Of a stretch of 64,000 nucleotides of DNA, positions 51,526-61,410 are shown in pieces. Position 1 is the first letter of the stretch; each line of letters starts with the position of its first letter. The DNA comes from Brucella cytisi (GTDB lineage: Bacteria; Pseudomonadota; Alphaproteobacteria; Rhizobiales; Rhizobiaceae): NCBI GenBank assembly GCA_012103075.1, contig JAAVLQ010000002.1, positions 885,001 to 949,000 on the forward strand. The letters are read 5' to 3'. Under the pieces are notes generated by a model, which did not search any database, had not been told where the DNA came from, and was given only the letters and a program-made list of their open reading frames with translations. The translations under genes and the position numbers were made by a program.

Positions 51526-52936
51526 TTACTGAAATAATATATAATATGCCCGGAAATAAAATGATCTCTGGGTTGTTTTTTCTAACATGTCTCCCAAAAC
51601 CGGTTCCCACTTTTGGGAGACATGTTCTAGTTCAAAAGCTTTCTGCCGTGTCTCCACATCGATGAAAAAGGCGATAATACCGGCCAGCGCCAGAAGTCCC
51701 GCAAACAGTGCCACGGCGACATAGAAGCTCTGGCTGATGACGAGTGCCAGCGCGGACGGCGCAAGCAAGCCGCCAAGGCGGGCCATCGCACCCGCCGCTC
51801 CCATTCCGCTTGCGCGCAATCCCGTCGGATAAAGCTCCGGTGTGAAGGCATAGAGCGCGCCCCATGTGCCAAGCAGGGCAAAGCTCATGATGAGAATGGA
51901 TGCACCGACAACCGCTGAACTGTTGGCCACTGTAAAGAGAGCACAGGCAGCTGCGCTGATGAACAGAAAGGTGATCAACGTCTTCTTGCGTCCCCACGCT
52001 TCCACGCCATAGGCGGCGAGTGCGTAGCCCGGCAATTGGGCCAGTGCAACCACGACAAGGAAGCCGTAGCCGCGGACGAAGCCAAACCCATCACCGGCAA
52101 GCTTGGCCGGTATCCGTGAAAATACCGTAATAGGACACCGAAACGAGAAACCAGATTGCCAGCGTCGTCAGCGTGCGCTGGCGCAGATTTGGCGACAGAA
52201 GCTTTTCGCCTGTCACCATAAGGGGCGCTTCAAGCCGGGCCTTCGGCGGTAACTCCGGTTTGCCATTACGGCGAAGCACGCGGTTCATGACCGATTTGGC
52301 TTCTTCCGGGCGTCCCGATTTCAGAAGATGCATCGGGGATTCCGGCACCCAGAGGCGCAGCCAGATGCCGATGAGCGCCGGCGCAGCGGTGACGATGAAG
52401 ATATAACGCCATCCATCTTCTACGCCTGCAAGGCTGGTGGCCCATGCCGCAAGGGCGATGACAACGGTGCCGACCGCCCAGAAACCTTCGAGCATGACGA
52501 GCCAACGGCCGCGATTTTTGGCGGGAAGGAATTCGGCCATCATCGCATAATCGACCGGCAATGTTCCGCCGACTGCCACGCCCGTCATGAAGCGCAGGAA
52601 GAGCAAAATGCTGAAACTTGGCGCAAATGCCGAAAGCAGTCCGAATACGGCATCACAGGCGACAGTGATGAGAAGCACGCGACGGCGACCATATTTATCG
52701 GCCAATCGTCCGAATACGGCTGCGCCGATCAGCATGCCGAGAAAGAACAGCGTGCCGGTCTGCAATGCTTGTGGGACGGTCAGGCCAAAAGTCTTTGCAA
52801 TGGCAGCACCGGTAAAGCCGACCGCCAGCACCTGCATGGCATCGGCGGCCCAGACAAGGCCAAACACACCCAGAAGACCGCGCTGAAATGCGCCCGTACC
52901 CGCCTGATCGAGCGTCTGTTCGATGGTAACTTTCAT
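51526..52936 (-). CDS. MFS transporter, metabolite:H+ symporter type (frame break, repeat-derived tail)
   Basis: About 470 residues with 12 membrane helices. GRLADKYGRRRVLL between helices 2 and 3 and PTGLRASGMG later are MFS signatures, and VPESPMHLLKSGRPEEA lies in the central loop, typical of the sugar/aromatic-acid symporter families. The frame changes near 52113. The last 35 or so residues after AFELEH are read from a palindromic repeat (51584-51627) and A/T-rich sequence, so the original stop was probably lost or lies at the repeat edge. LysR gene upstream on the same strand. Confidence 0.85.
51584..51627. repeat. Palindromic repeat variant inside the MFS gene end
   Basis: Perfect 16-base arms AACATGTCTCCCAAAA and TTTTGGGAGACATGTT around CCGGTTCCCAC. 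The centre resembles the CCGAAAACCGGTTTCCACTT core of the other copies with the flanks replaced. It lies within the open frame of the MFS gene. Confidence 0.8.
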
Positions 52937-53004
52937 GCCGCGACGTGTCCCCTGCTACCGGCTGAAGATATGCTGCCTTTTACAGCGCCGACGATGGGCT
53001 GCTG

Positions 53005-53933
53005 TCAATCGCCCTTTTCAGATATTGCCCGATCTTTTGCCTGCAAATATTCCCAGAAGCTCTCGGCATGGGCCGGAAGTGCCGCATCGTGACGATAGAT
53101 ACGGACCTCAACCGTGAAATCCCAATAGGGATCAGTTGAGGCTGGCACAAGTTCACCGCGTTGCAGTTCATCATAAATGAGGCTTTCGGGCAGCCGGGCC
53201 ATCCCCAGCCTGCAAGCGCCATGGCCTTCAGACCGATCGACATGGTGTTTTCGTGAACCACCTGACGCTTGAACGCGGTACCGGATGCAAATTTTTGCGA
53301 CAGGGCAGCGCCAAAGAAGGAAAAGTCGCCATAGCTCAGATATGGCAATGGCTCCCCGCTGGCAACGGCATGATCAAGGATCGGGCCTGTCGGAGACGGG
53401 CGCGAGACCGGCATCAGCCGTTCCGTGCCGAGCACGATATAAGGAAACTGCGTGCGGTCGATCAGGATCGGCACTGAATTATGCGCATAGGTCAGGAAGA
53501 AATGAACCTCTCCTTCCGTCAGCGTCGCGATATTGTCCTCGAAGCCACCCCGATCCGGACTGAGCAGAGAGCGTATGCTGCCAACATCGTCATCGATCTG
53601 CTTCAGCCAGTGCGGAAAGAATGTGACTGTCAGCGTGTGCAAGGCTGAAAATGTCAGGACGGGGTTTTTGACCTCGCGGCTCGGCTGCAGCGCCTTGCGT
53701 GTGTTGTAGAACTGGCGAACGGTATCCTGCGCGACCGGCAGAAAGGTTCGTCCCTCGCGAGTAAGCTCTGCAGGAAAAGTCGCGCGATTGACGAGAGTAA
53801 CGCCAAGCCAGAGTTCAAGCTGCTTGATGCGACGGGAAAACGCGGATTGCGTCACATGCCGGGTATCCGCCGCGCGCGAGAAACTAGACGTTGCCGCCAG
53901 CGCGATGAAGTCTTCCAGCCATTTCAGTTCCAT
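53005..53933 (-). CDS. LysR-family regulator (frame break)
   Basis: About 310 residues starting MELKWLEDFIALAATSSFSRAAD, HTH HVTQSAFSRRIKQLELWLGV. Effector domain with TFSALHTLTVTFFPHWLKQ and HFFLTYAHNSVPILIDRTQF. The frame changes near 53205, where one base restores LAGWGMARLPESLIYDELQRG; ends DRAISEKGD. It precedes the MFS gene by 68 bases on the same strand and may control it. Confidence 0.85.
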
Positions 53934-54102
53934 TGGGTCGGGGCCTTTCCAACAAAGGGCAATAAGGCAGTATGTTTGGTTCGGCTCGAACGAGACCTTT
54001 TTCCTGCTACCTTACCCCTTATGCAATTTCTGCATAGTGATTGCAAAACATAGCATTGGCAGCTCTCAAGCTTTTTCCATACCGTCCGGTAAAACTGTTA
54101 AA

Positions 54103-54148
54103 CGCGCATCTGTTCCGAAAACCGCTTCACGTTTTTCGGAGTGCGCAT
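54103..54148. repeat. Dispersed palindromic repeat, copy 4
   Basis: Inverted orientation: CGCGCATCTGTTCCGAAAAC paired with TTTTTCGGAGTGCGCAT, just before the transaminase gene. Fifth family member in the window if the variant at 51584 is counted. Confidence 0.72.
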
Positions 54149-54162
54149 AATCAATCACATAG

Positions 54163-55048
54163 ATGTCCGAGGACGTGTTTTGGCCGGGTAATTTATTTGA
54201 ACGGCGCTTTCGTTGCTGAGAACGAGGCGAAAGTGTCGGTGTTCGATCGCGGCTTTCTGTTTGGTGACGGTATTTACGAAGTCAGCGCTGTCATCGATGG
54301 CCGCCTTGTTGATAACGAACTTCACCTCGCCCGTCTGGAGCGCTCCGTCAGGGAACTCGGAATTCCGTTGCCTGCTTCGCTGGACGCCATTCGCGCCGCA
54401 CAGATCGAGCTGATGAAGCGCAATGAACTGCATGAAGGCGTCGTCTATATGCAGGTGACGCGCGGCGAAGCCGAACGCGATTTCGTCTATACCGACGACA
54501 TCAAGCCGAATTTCGTCATGTTCACGCAGGCCAAGAACCTCGCCAATTCGCCGTCGGTCCAGAATGGCGTAAGGGTGGATATTGCACCGGATACGCGCTG
54601 GGCGCGCCGCGACATCAAGACCGTCATGCTTCTGGCGCAGGTGCTGGCAAAGAAGCAGGCCAAGAGCAAGGGCTACCATGAAGTCTGGCTGGTTGAAGAC
54701 GGCTTCGTTACCGAAGGCGGTTCATCGACGGCATTCATCATCACCAATGACAATGTGCTGGTAACGCGGCCGAACTCGCACGCTATCCTCCCCGGCTGCA
54801 CGCGTCGCGCCGTGATCAAGATCGCGGAAGAACAGCACCTTCGCATTGAAGAGCGCCTGTTCACGGTCGATGAGGCGAAGGCCGCCAAGGAAGCGTTTCT
54901 CACGAGCGCATCAAGCTTCGTGACGCCAATCATCGGCATTCAGGATCATACGATTTCCGACGGCAAGCCGGGGCCGGTCACCCGCCGTTTGCAGGAGATC
55001 TACATGGATATGGCTCGCACGGGATCTGAGCCGGTACTTCAGCCGTAA
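54163..55048 (+). CDS. D-amino-acid/branched-chain transaminase, class IV (frame break)
   Basis: PLP enzyme of fold type IV, about 295 residues. VFDRGFLFGDGIYEVSAVIDG near the N-terminus, the PLP lysine in RDIKTVMLLAQVLAK, EDGFVTEGGSSTAFIIT, and FLTSASSFVTPI are hallmarks of D-alanine aminotransferase and its relatives. The T-run 54178-54181 has one base too many; removing it gives the start MSEDVFGRVIYLNG. With the adjacent P1 aminopeptidase it could form a route that releases and then deaminates D-amino acids (inference). Confidence 0.86.
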
Positions 55049-55119
55049 CTAACGAACGGGTTTTGCCTGCGAGGTTGCGAACAAGACCTGTTTTCTGCAA
55101 AACGATAGAATCCTAGAGC

Positions 55120-55142
55120 AAGGCCCGTCGATGCGGGCTTTC
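55120..55142 (+). terminator. Weak terminator after the transaminase
   Basis: Stem GCCCG-tcgatg-CGGGC (55123-55138) extended by AA/TT pairs and followed by TTTCCT. Confidence 0.5.
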
Positions 55143-55180
55143 CTCATGCGCATTATCGAGGCCAGCACACGGAAATAACC

Positions 55181-56210
55181 ATGACAGGCAAGGCACGCGA
55201 CTACGGCATCATCTGCGGCATCATGCAGCCGGGCGAAAACAACGCCATCACCGATGTTCCGGGCGTGCGCGTGGGGCACCGCACCTTGCGCAACGGCGAT
55301 ATCAATACCGGCGTGACAGCAATCATCCCACATGACGGCAACATATATCGCCGCAAGGTACTGGCCGCTTGCGATGTCATCAATGGTTTTGGCAAAAGCA
55401 CAGGTCTCGTGCAGGTCGAGGAACTGGGCACGCTGGAAACGCCGATCCTGCTCACCAATACATTTGGCGTCGGAACCTGCGCCAATGCGTTGATCCGAGA
55501 GGCGATTGCAGGCAATCCCGATATCGGGCGCACCACGGCGACCGTCAATCCGGTCGTTCTGGAATGCAATGACGGCCCGCTCAACGACATTCAGGCCATG
55601 GCCGTCACGGAAGCCGATGCGCAGGAAGCGTTGCAGATTGCGGGAACAGACGTTGGCGAAGGCAATGTCGGTGCAGGAACCGGTATGAGCTGTTTCGGAT
55701 TCAAGGGGTGGCATCGGCACATCCTCGCGCCGGTTCGAACTTGGCGGCAAGGTGCATCACCTCGGTGTTCTGGCGCTGACCAATTTTGGCCGCGCCGGTG
55801 ATCTGGTTCTTCCGGACGGGCGCAGGCCCTCGCCGAAGGCCGAAGCACAGCCGGAAAAAGGTTCAGTCATTCTGGTGCTCGCGACAGATGTTCCGATGGA
55901 ACACCGACAGTTGAAGCGCGTGACCCGCCGCTGTGGCGCGGGACTAGCACGTCTGGGTGCATTCTGGGGCCACGGAAGCGGTGATATCGCCATCGGCTTT
56001 TCAACGGCGGTGATATTCGACCATGATGAAACGCGTGATGTGGTCGAGATCGCGGTGCTCAACGAAAGCCGTATCGACACGCTGTTTCGCGCAGCAGCTG
56101 AATGCACGCAGGAAGCCGTCCTCAACTCCATGTGCATGGCTGAACCTATGCGCGGACGCGCCGCAAACCGCCGCTCGCTGGCCGACTGGCTGGAAAGCAA
56201 CAAAGATTAG
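55181..56210 (+). CDS. P1-family aminopeptidase, DmpA-like (frame break)
   Basis: About 343 residues of the DmpA/L-aminopeptidase D-esterase family, N-terminal-nucleophile hydrolases that cut themselves into alpha and beta chains. NAITDVPGVRVGH near the start, GVGTCANALIREA, NDGPLNDIQ and ALTNFGRAGDL are family blocks. The nucleophile should be the Ser of EKGSVILVLATD (about residue 228), with cleavage at Gly-Ser. DmpA itself was described from Ochrobactrum anthropi but is longer (375 residues), so this is a relative. The frame changes near 55707; correction gives GFKGGIGTSSRRFELGGKVHHLG (in part). Confidence 0.86.
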
Positions 56211-56468
56211 GCCCGGCAACCTCTGACGGGGTCCACATCAAATCCTGATATTTTCTGTGTATTGCCACATTTGGCTTCGATCATTCCCTAATGGTCGAAG
56301 TCGAAGGATGGCAATATGCGGCAAAAAACCGCGACTCGGCGCGACCCATGGCACGCTCCCACGAGTTTGGGCTGCTTAGGCACAACCGTTGGCGGTATAA
56401 GGGCGCTTCGTTTTCGGGGTAGTCATATACCGAATCGATGACAGCGCTGAAATTTCAGGACCAATTTT

Positions 56469-57948
56469 TTGACGACATCGTTTGTTCGCCTGACTGTACT
56501 GGGAAGTATCCTGCCATTGCTGGCGGCATGCGTCACCGTTGGTCCCGACTATCAGAAGCCAAATGTGCTGACGCCTGCTGGTTGGAACAGCAAGGCTGAC
56601 AAGCGTGCCCCTCAATTGGGCGATTGGTGGAAAAACCTGAAAGACCCGGTTCTGGATCAGCTGATAGCGGACGGAATTGCCGGTAGCCCGGATGTTGCTA
56701 CTGCGAAGGCGAAGGTGCGGCAGACCCGCGCCAATTACACCTCGGCCGGTGGCGCGCTTTATCCGCAGTTGGATGGAAGCGGAAGCTTCACGCGATCTGA
56801 CAGTGGAACTACTCTTGCCTCCAATCAGTCGAGCATGGGTTTCAAAACCCAATGGGAACTCGATCTTTTCGGCGGCAACAGGCGCGGTGTGGAAGCAGCC
56901 TACTACAATGTCGAATCCGCAAATGAGCAATTGCGGGCAGCGCTCGTTACGCTGATCGGCGACATCGCAACCAACTATGCAAACTTGCGCGGTGCGCAGG
57001 CCAATATTGCCATTGCGCAGCGCAATGCGGCGTCCCAGCGGCAGACCGTAGCATTGACGCGCAGCCAACTGGAAGCCGGACAAATCTCGCAGGTCGATCT
57101 TTTGAGCGCCGAGACACAGGCAGCATCGACTGAAGCCCAGATACCGTCTGCGGATCAGCTACGCCCAATATCTCAATCAGTTGTCAGTGTTGACGGGCCG
57201 GTCTTCTTCGGCACTGGCGAGCGTTCTGGACAAATCACGTCCGATACCCGCGATCCCACGCAAAATTTCAGCCGGCCTGCCTGCCGATTTGCTGCTTAGC
57301 CGCCCGGATGTCCGCGCAGCGGAACGCGATTATGCAAGTTCAACTGCCAGCATCGGCCAGAAGCAGGCCCTCCTCTATCCAAGCATTTCGCTCACCGGTA
57401 ACATCAACACCGGCGGCGCCAATTTCGGCGACCTTGGAAAACTGTCTACAATCAGCTGGGCTTTTGGTCCAAGTTTGAGCGTACCGATCTTCCATGGCGG
57501 CCAGTTGAATGCGGATGTCGACGCGGCGAAAGCGGCACGCGACCAGTCGTTTATCGCCTATCGGAAGTCAATCCTGATGGCGCTCAGCGAAGTCGAGAAT
57601 GCCAGCGTATCGCTCAACCAGAACCGTTTGCGCACCGCGCAGCTACAGAAAATCGTTGGCAACAGCCGCAAGATCAACGAGCTGACGCTGGAGCAATATA
57701 GAGCTGGCACGAAGAGCTTCGTTGATGTGCTGACTGCACAACGCGACCTTCTGAGCGCAGAAACCAACCTTAGTCAGGCCCGGACCGATCTGGTCCTGAA
57801 TTATGTCGCCCTGCAGAAAGCACTGGGTGGTGGCTGGAACGGCATCATTGATGTTGCGAAACCTGAAGTCGTTGACGGCTATACAGGTCCGCGCATCGTC
57901 AAGACCCCGCCGCTTCCTCCGCTGACAACCGATAAGAGACCACTATGA
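56469..57948 (+). CDS. Outer-membrane efflux lipoprotein, NodT type (frame break)
   Basis: TolC-like channel of about 493 residues with a lipobox LLAAC at residue 21 and the family beginning VGPDYQKPNV. Repeated OEP blocks: QWELDLFGGNRRGVEAA, NYANLRGAQANIAIAQ, GLPADLLLSRPDVRAAE and LALSEVENAS-type sequence (MALSEVENASVSL). A TTG start at 56469 fits AGGA nine bases upstream; no ATG is in frame. Frame change near 57152; correction gives IPSLRISYAQYLNQLSVLTG. First gene of a tripartite efflux operon. Its end overlaps the adaptor start (ATGA). The gap 56211-56468 has no convincing gene. Confidence 0.86.
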
Positions 57949-59133
57949 AACCCAAGTCGAAACGCCGTTTTCGCTGGCGCCTGTGGCTGGCCGTCCTCAT
58001 CGCATTGCTGATCGTGGGCTATTTTGTCGTCCGCTCCCTCACGAAAGAAGAACCTCTGCCCGCCACGACTGAAATCAAGCGCGGCGAGATCGAAAGTTCG
58101 GTTCTTGCAACGGGTACTTTGCGGCCTAAAAATCTGGTTGCCATCGGCGCGCAGGCGACAGGCCGCATTCTCTCGCTCAAAGTCAAACCGGGCCAGCAGA
58201 TAAAGGCCGGCGAAGTCGTTGCCCTGATTGACTCGACCAATCAGCAGAACGAGCTGAACAAGGCCGGGCGTCGCTTCGCCAGAACGAAGCCACCCGTGCA
58301 CAGAACCTTGCCGATCTGGAGCTGGCGGGCAGGATCTGGCGCGAAACCAGATGATGATCGGCAAGAATGCCGTTGCACGTGCGGATTACGATAAGGCGGT
58401 CAGCACCGTAAAGTCGAAGGAAGCACAGGTCGCCAACAGCGAAGCGGCGATTGCGGCGGCGAAAGTCGACGTCCAGATCGCCGAAACCAATCTCGCTTAT
58501 ACCCGCATCACAGCGCCCATTGACGGCACGATCCTTGCGACGGTGGTTCAGGAAGGCCAGACCGTTAACGCGCAGCAAAGCGCGCCGACGATCGCTATTC
58601 TCGGGCAGCTCGACACGATGACCGTCGAGGCGGACATTTCGGAAGCGGATGTTACTCAGGTTCGCGAAGGAATGCCGCTTTATTTCACCATATCGGGACA
58701 AAACCTGAAGCGTTATGACGCGACGCTGGAAAAGATTGAACCGGCTCCGGATTCCCATCGTCAGTGACAAAAGCTTCACGACAACGGCTGTGAGCGCATC
58801 GAGCTCGGCGACTGCCTCGGCCATTTACTACAAGGGTATTTTCAGCGTTCCCAATCCGGATGGGCTGCTCAGAACCTACATGACGACCGAGATTCACATT
58901 CTGCTTGCGAAGGCTAAAGATGTCTTGATTGCGCCTGTGACCGCTCTCAAGGACACGAGTGAACCGGGCAAGGCCACGGTTCGCGTGGTGACAAGCGCAA
59001 ACAAGATCGAAGAACGCACGGTCGAAACCGGCATTACCGACAAGGTCAACACCGAAATCCGTTCGGGTCTGAGCGAGGGGACAAAGTCGTCACCGATAAT
59101 CAGGTTACCGTTCCTGCCTCGGACAGTTTCTGA
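57945..59133 (+). CDS. MacA/HlyD-type membrane-fusion adaptor (frame breaks)
   Basis: About 396 residues. N-terminal membrane anchor ([17 protein letters not shown]), lipoyl-like halves [20 protein letters not shown] and [22 protein letters not shown] separated by a coiled-coil hairpin, then the beta-barrel part ([19 protein letters not shown]). Frame changes lie near 58265, 58315, 58755 and 59083, so the C-terminus ([17 protein letters not shown]) is read in a different frame from the middle. It links the inner-membrane MacB-type pump to the NodT channel. Stop one base before the MacB ATG. Confidence 0.84.
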
Positions 59134-59134
59134 C

Positions 59135-61100
59135 ATGAGCGATACGCCGCTTCTCTCGCTCAAGGGCGTTTCCCGACAATATCCGTCGGGTGACGACTTC
59201 ACGACGGTTCTAAACCATGTGAACCTGACCATCGAGCGCGGAGAGATGGTGGCGATCATTGGCGCGTCCGGTTCGGGCAAATCCACGCTGATGAATATTC
59301 TCGGCTGTCTGGATCGTCCGTCGGAAGGCGAATATCTGATTTCCGGTCGCGCTACGTCGGAGCTTGAAGCTGATGAGTTGGCACAATTGCGGCGTGAGCA
59401 TTTCGGTTTCATTTTTCAGCGCTATCATCTGCTTGGTGAACTGGATGCCGTAGGCAATGTCGAGATCCCGGCCATTTATGCAGGCCAGAAAAAAAAAGGC
59501 GGAACGGCGCGAAAAGGCTGAAATGATCCTTCAGCGGCTTGGTATGGGTGAACGCACCCATCACCGGCCCAGCCAGCTTTCCGGCGGCCAGCAGCAGCGC
59601 GTTTCCATCGCTCGCGCCCTTATCAACGATGCTGATGTCATTCTGGCGGACGAGCCCACGGGTGCGCTCGACAGCCATAGCGGCGAGGAAGTCCTTGGCA
59701 TCCTTCAGGAGCTGAACCGCGAAGGACGCACTATCGTCATCGTCACGCATGACCGGCAGGTTGCAGCGCGGGCGCAGCGCATCATCGAAATTCGCGACGG
59801 CGAAATCATCTCCGACACACATAACGGTGAGACGGAGCGGCGAGTGATGTCTGTGCCGGTTGAGCAGCAGCAGGCCAAGCCAAGACTGCTCGCCGGGCTT
59901 CGCGACCGCTTCAACGAGGCATTCGCGATGGCGCTCCGGTCGATGAATGCGCATCGGCTGCGCACGTTTCTGACGATGCTCGGCATCATTATTGGTACGG
60001 CATCGGTCGTCTGCGTCGTGGCGCTCGGGCAAGGGTCACAGCGGCAGATTCTCGAGCGGATCAGCGATCTTGGCACCAATACGCTCTACATCAGTCCCGG
60101 CAGGGGATTTGGTGACCTGAAAGCCGCGCAGATCACGACGCTCAATCTGGGCGATGCCAAGGAGATCGCGAAACTGCCTTACGTGGTAGCTGCGACGCCA
60201 TCCGGTTCGACAAGTTCCACGATCCGTGTCGGCGACAAGGAAGTCAGCGTTTCGGTGAATGGTGTGGGTGCGGAATATTTCGTCACACGCAACAGCAAGT
60301 TGCTCGAAGGCCGGTTTTTCGATCAGCGCAATGTCGATGATCTGGAACAGGTGGCTGTGGTTGATGAAACAGCCAAGACGACACTCTTTCCCCATGAAGT
60401 GGGGTCCGTCATCGGCAAGATCATCCTTTTGAACAAAGTGCCAGTGCGCATCGTCGGTGTCGTCAAGGCCGAGGAACGTGGACCGGGTGGCGCGCAGACG
60501 CTTGAAGTCTACCTGCCCTACACGACTGTGCAGACACGTATGACCGGCTCACGTTCATTGCAGATGATCCTCGTTCGCGTCGCCGACACAATGGACCCGT
60601 CGGAAGCCGAAAAACTGATTACGGCTTTCCTGACCAAACGGCATGGCGAGAAGGACTTTTCAGTCTTCAATACCGACAGCCTGCAAAAGACCATTCAGGC
60701 CACAACGGCGACGCTTGCCCTTCTCGTGTCCAGCATTGCAGGCATATCGCTTTTGTCGGCGGCATTGGTGTCATGAACATCATGCTTGTCGCCGTATCCG
60801 AAAAGAATCAACGAAATCGGTGTCCGCATGGCCATTGGCGCACGCCAGAGCGATATCTTGCAGCAGTTCCTGATCGAGGCGATTCTCGTCTGTCTGATTG
60901 GCGGCGTGCTTGGTGTTCTCATCGCTGCCGGATTCGGCCTGCTGTTTGCGCAGTTCAGTTCGATGTTCCAGCTCATCTATTCTCCCGCCTCCATCGTGGT
61001 TGCGCTTGTCTGCTCGAGCCTGATCGGCATCGGATTCGGCTTTATTCCGGCTCGCAACGCCTCCAAACTCGATCCGGTCGTCGCCCTCGCACGGGACTGA
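59135..61100 (+). CDS. macB: MacB-type efflux ABC ATPase/permease (frame breaks)
   Basis: About 655 residues: N-terminal ATPase ([39 protein letters not shown]) fused to a MacB/FtsX permease with a large periplasmic domain ([17 protein letters not shown]) and the end [19 protein letters not shown]. It drives export of macrolides, peptides or siderophores through the adaptor and outer-membrane channel encoded upstream. Frame changes occur at the A-run near 59489-59495, near 60758 (GGIGVMNIM would follow) and near 60800. Third gene of the operon. Confidence 0.9.
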
Positions 61101-61410
61101 TCGGTGAGTCTCGGACTTGACGACTCTCTGCCGCCGGATGCCGTTCACGGCTGCAAAATTAACAGGTAGCGGAAACTACCCATGATTGTTGCATTGCGCA
61201 TAAATCAATATAAGAAATATCTTTATTAGATTGATATTATTTATTTTATATATGCAACCGAAGGTAATATAGCCTTTGGGAGGCTATGCATGAGGATATA
61301 TGTCCCGCAAGAAATTTCTGTCTTTGGGGTCGTTTCGGAAGGGGGTTGTTAACCTTCATTTTTTTATTACTTGGGCTCATTCAGGCGACAGTATCTATGG
61401 TTCAGGTATC
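61101..61410. other. Gene-free A/T-rich stretch with two small hairpins
   Basis: About 310 bases. GGTAG-cggaaa-CTACC (61165-61180) may end the efflux operon. The region 61195-61260 is strongly A/T-rich, and ATAGCC-tttggga-GGCTAT (61269-61287) lies upstream of ftsK. A frame opening at 61300 joins ftsK but its sequence is not family-like. Confidence 0.4.

Noticed and set aside
56291..56421. Small ORF of about 40 codons before the efflux operon
   Set aside because: No ribosome site and no recognisable features; probably chance.
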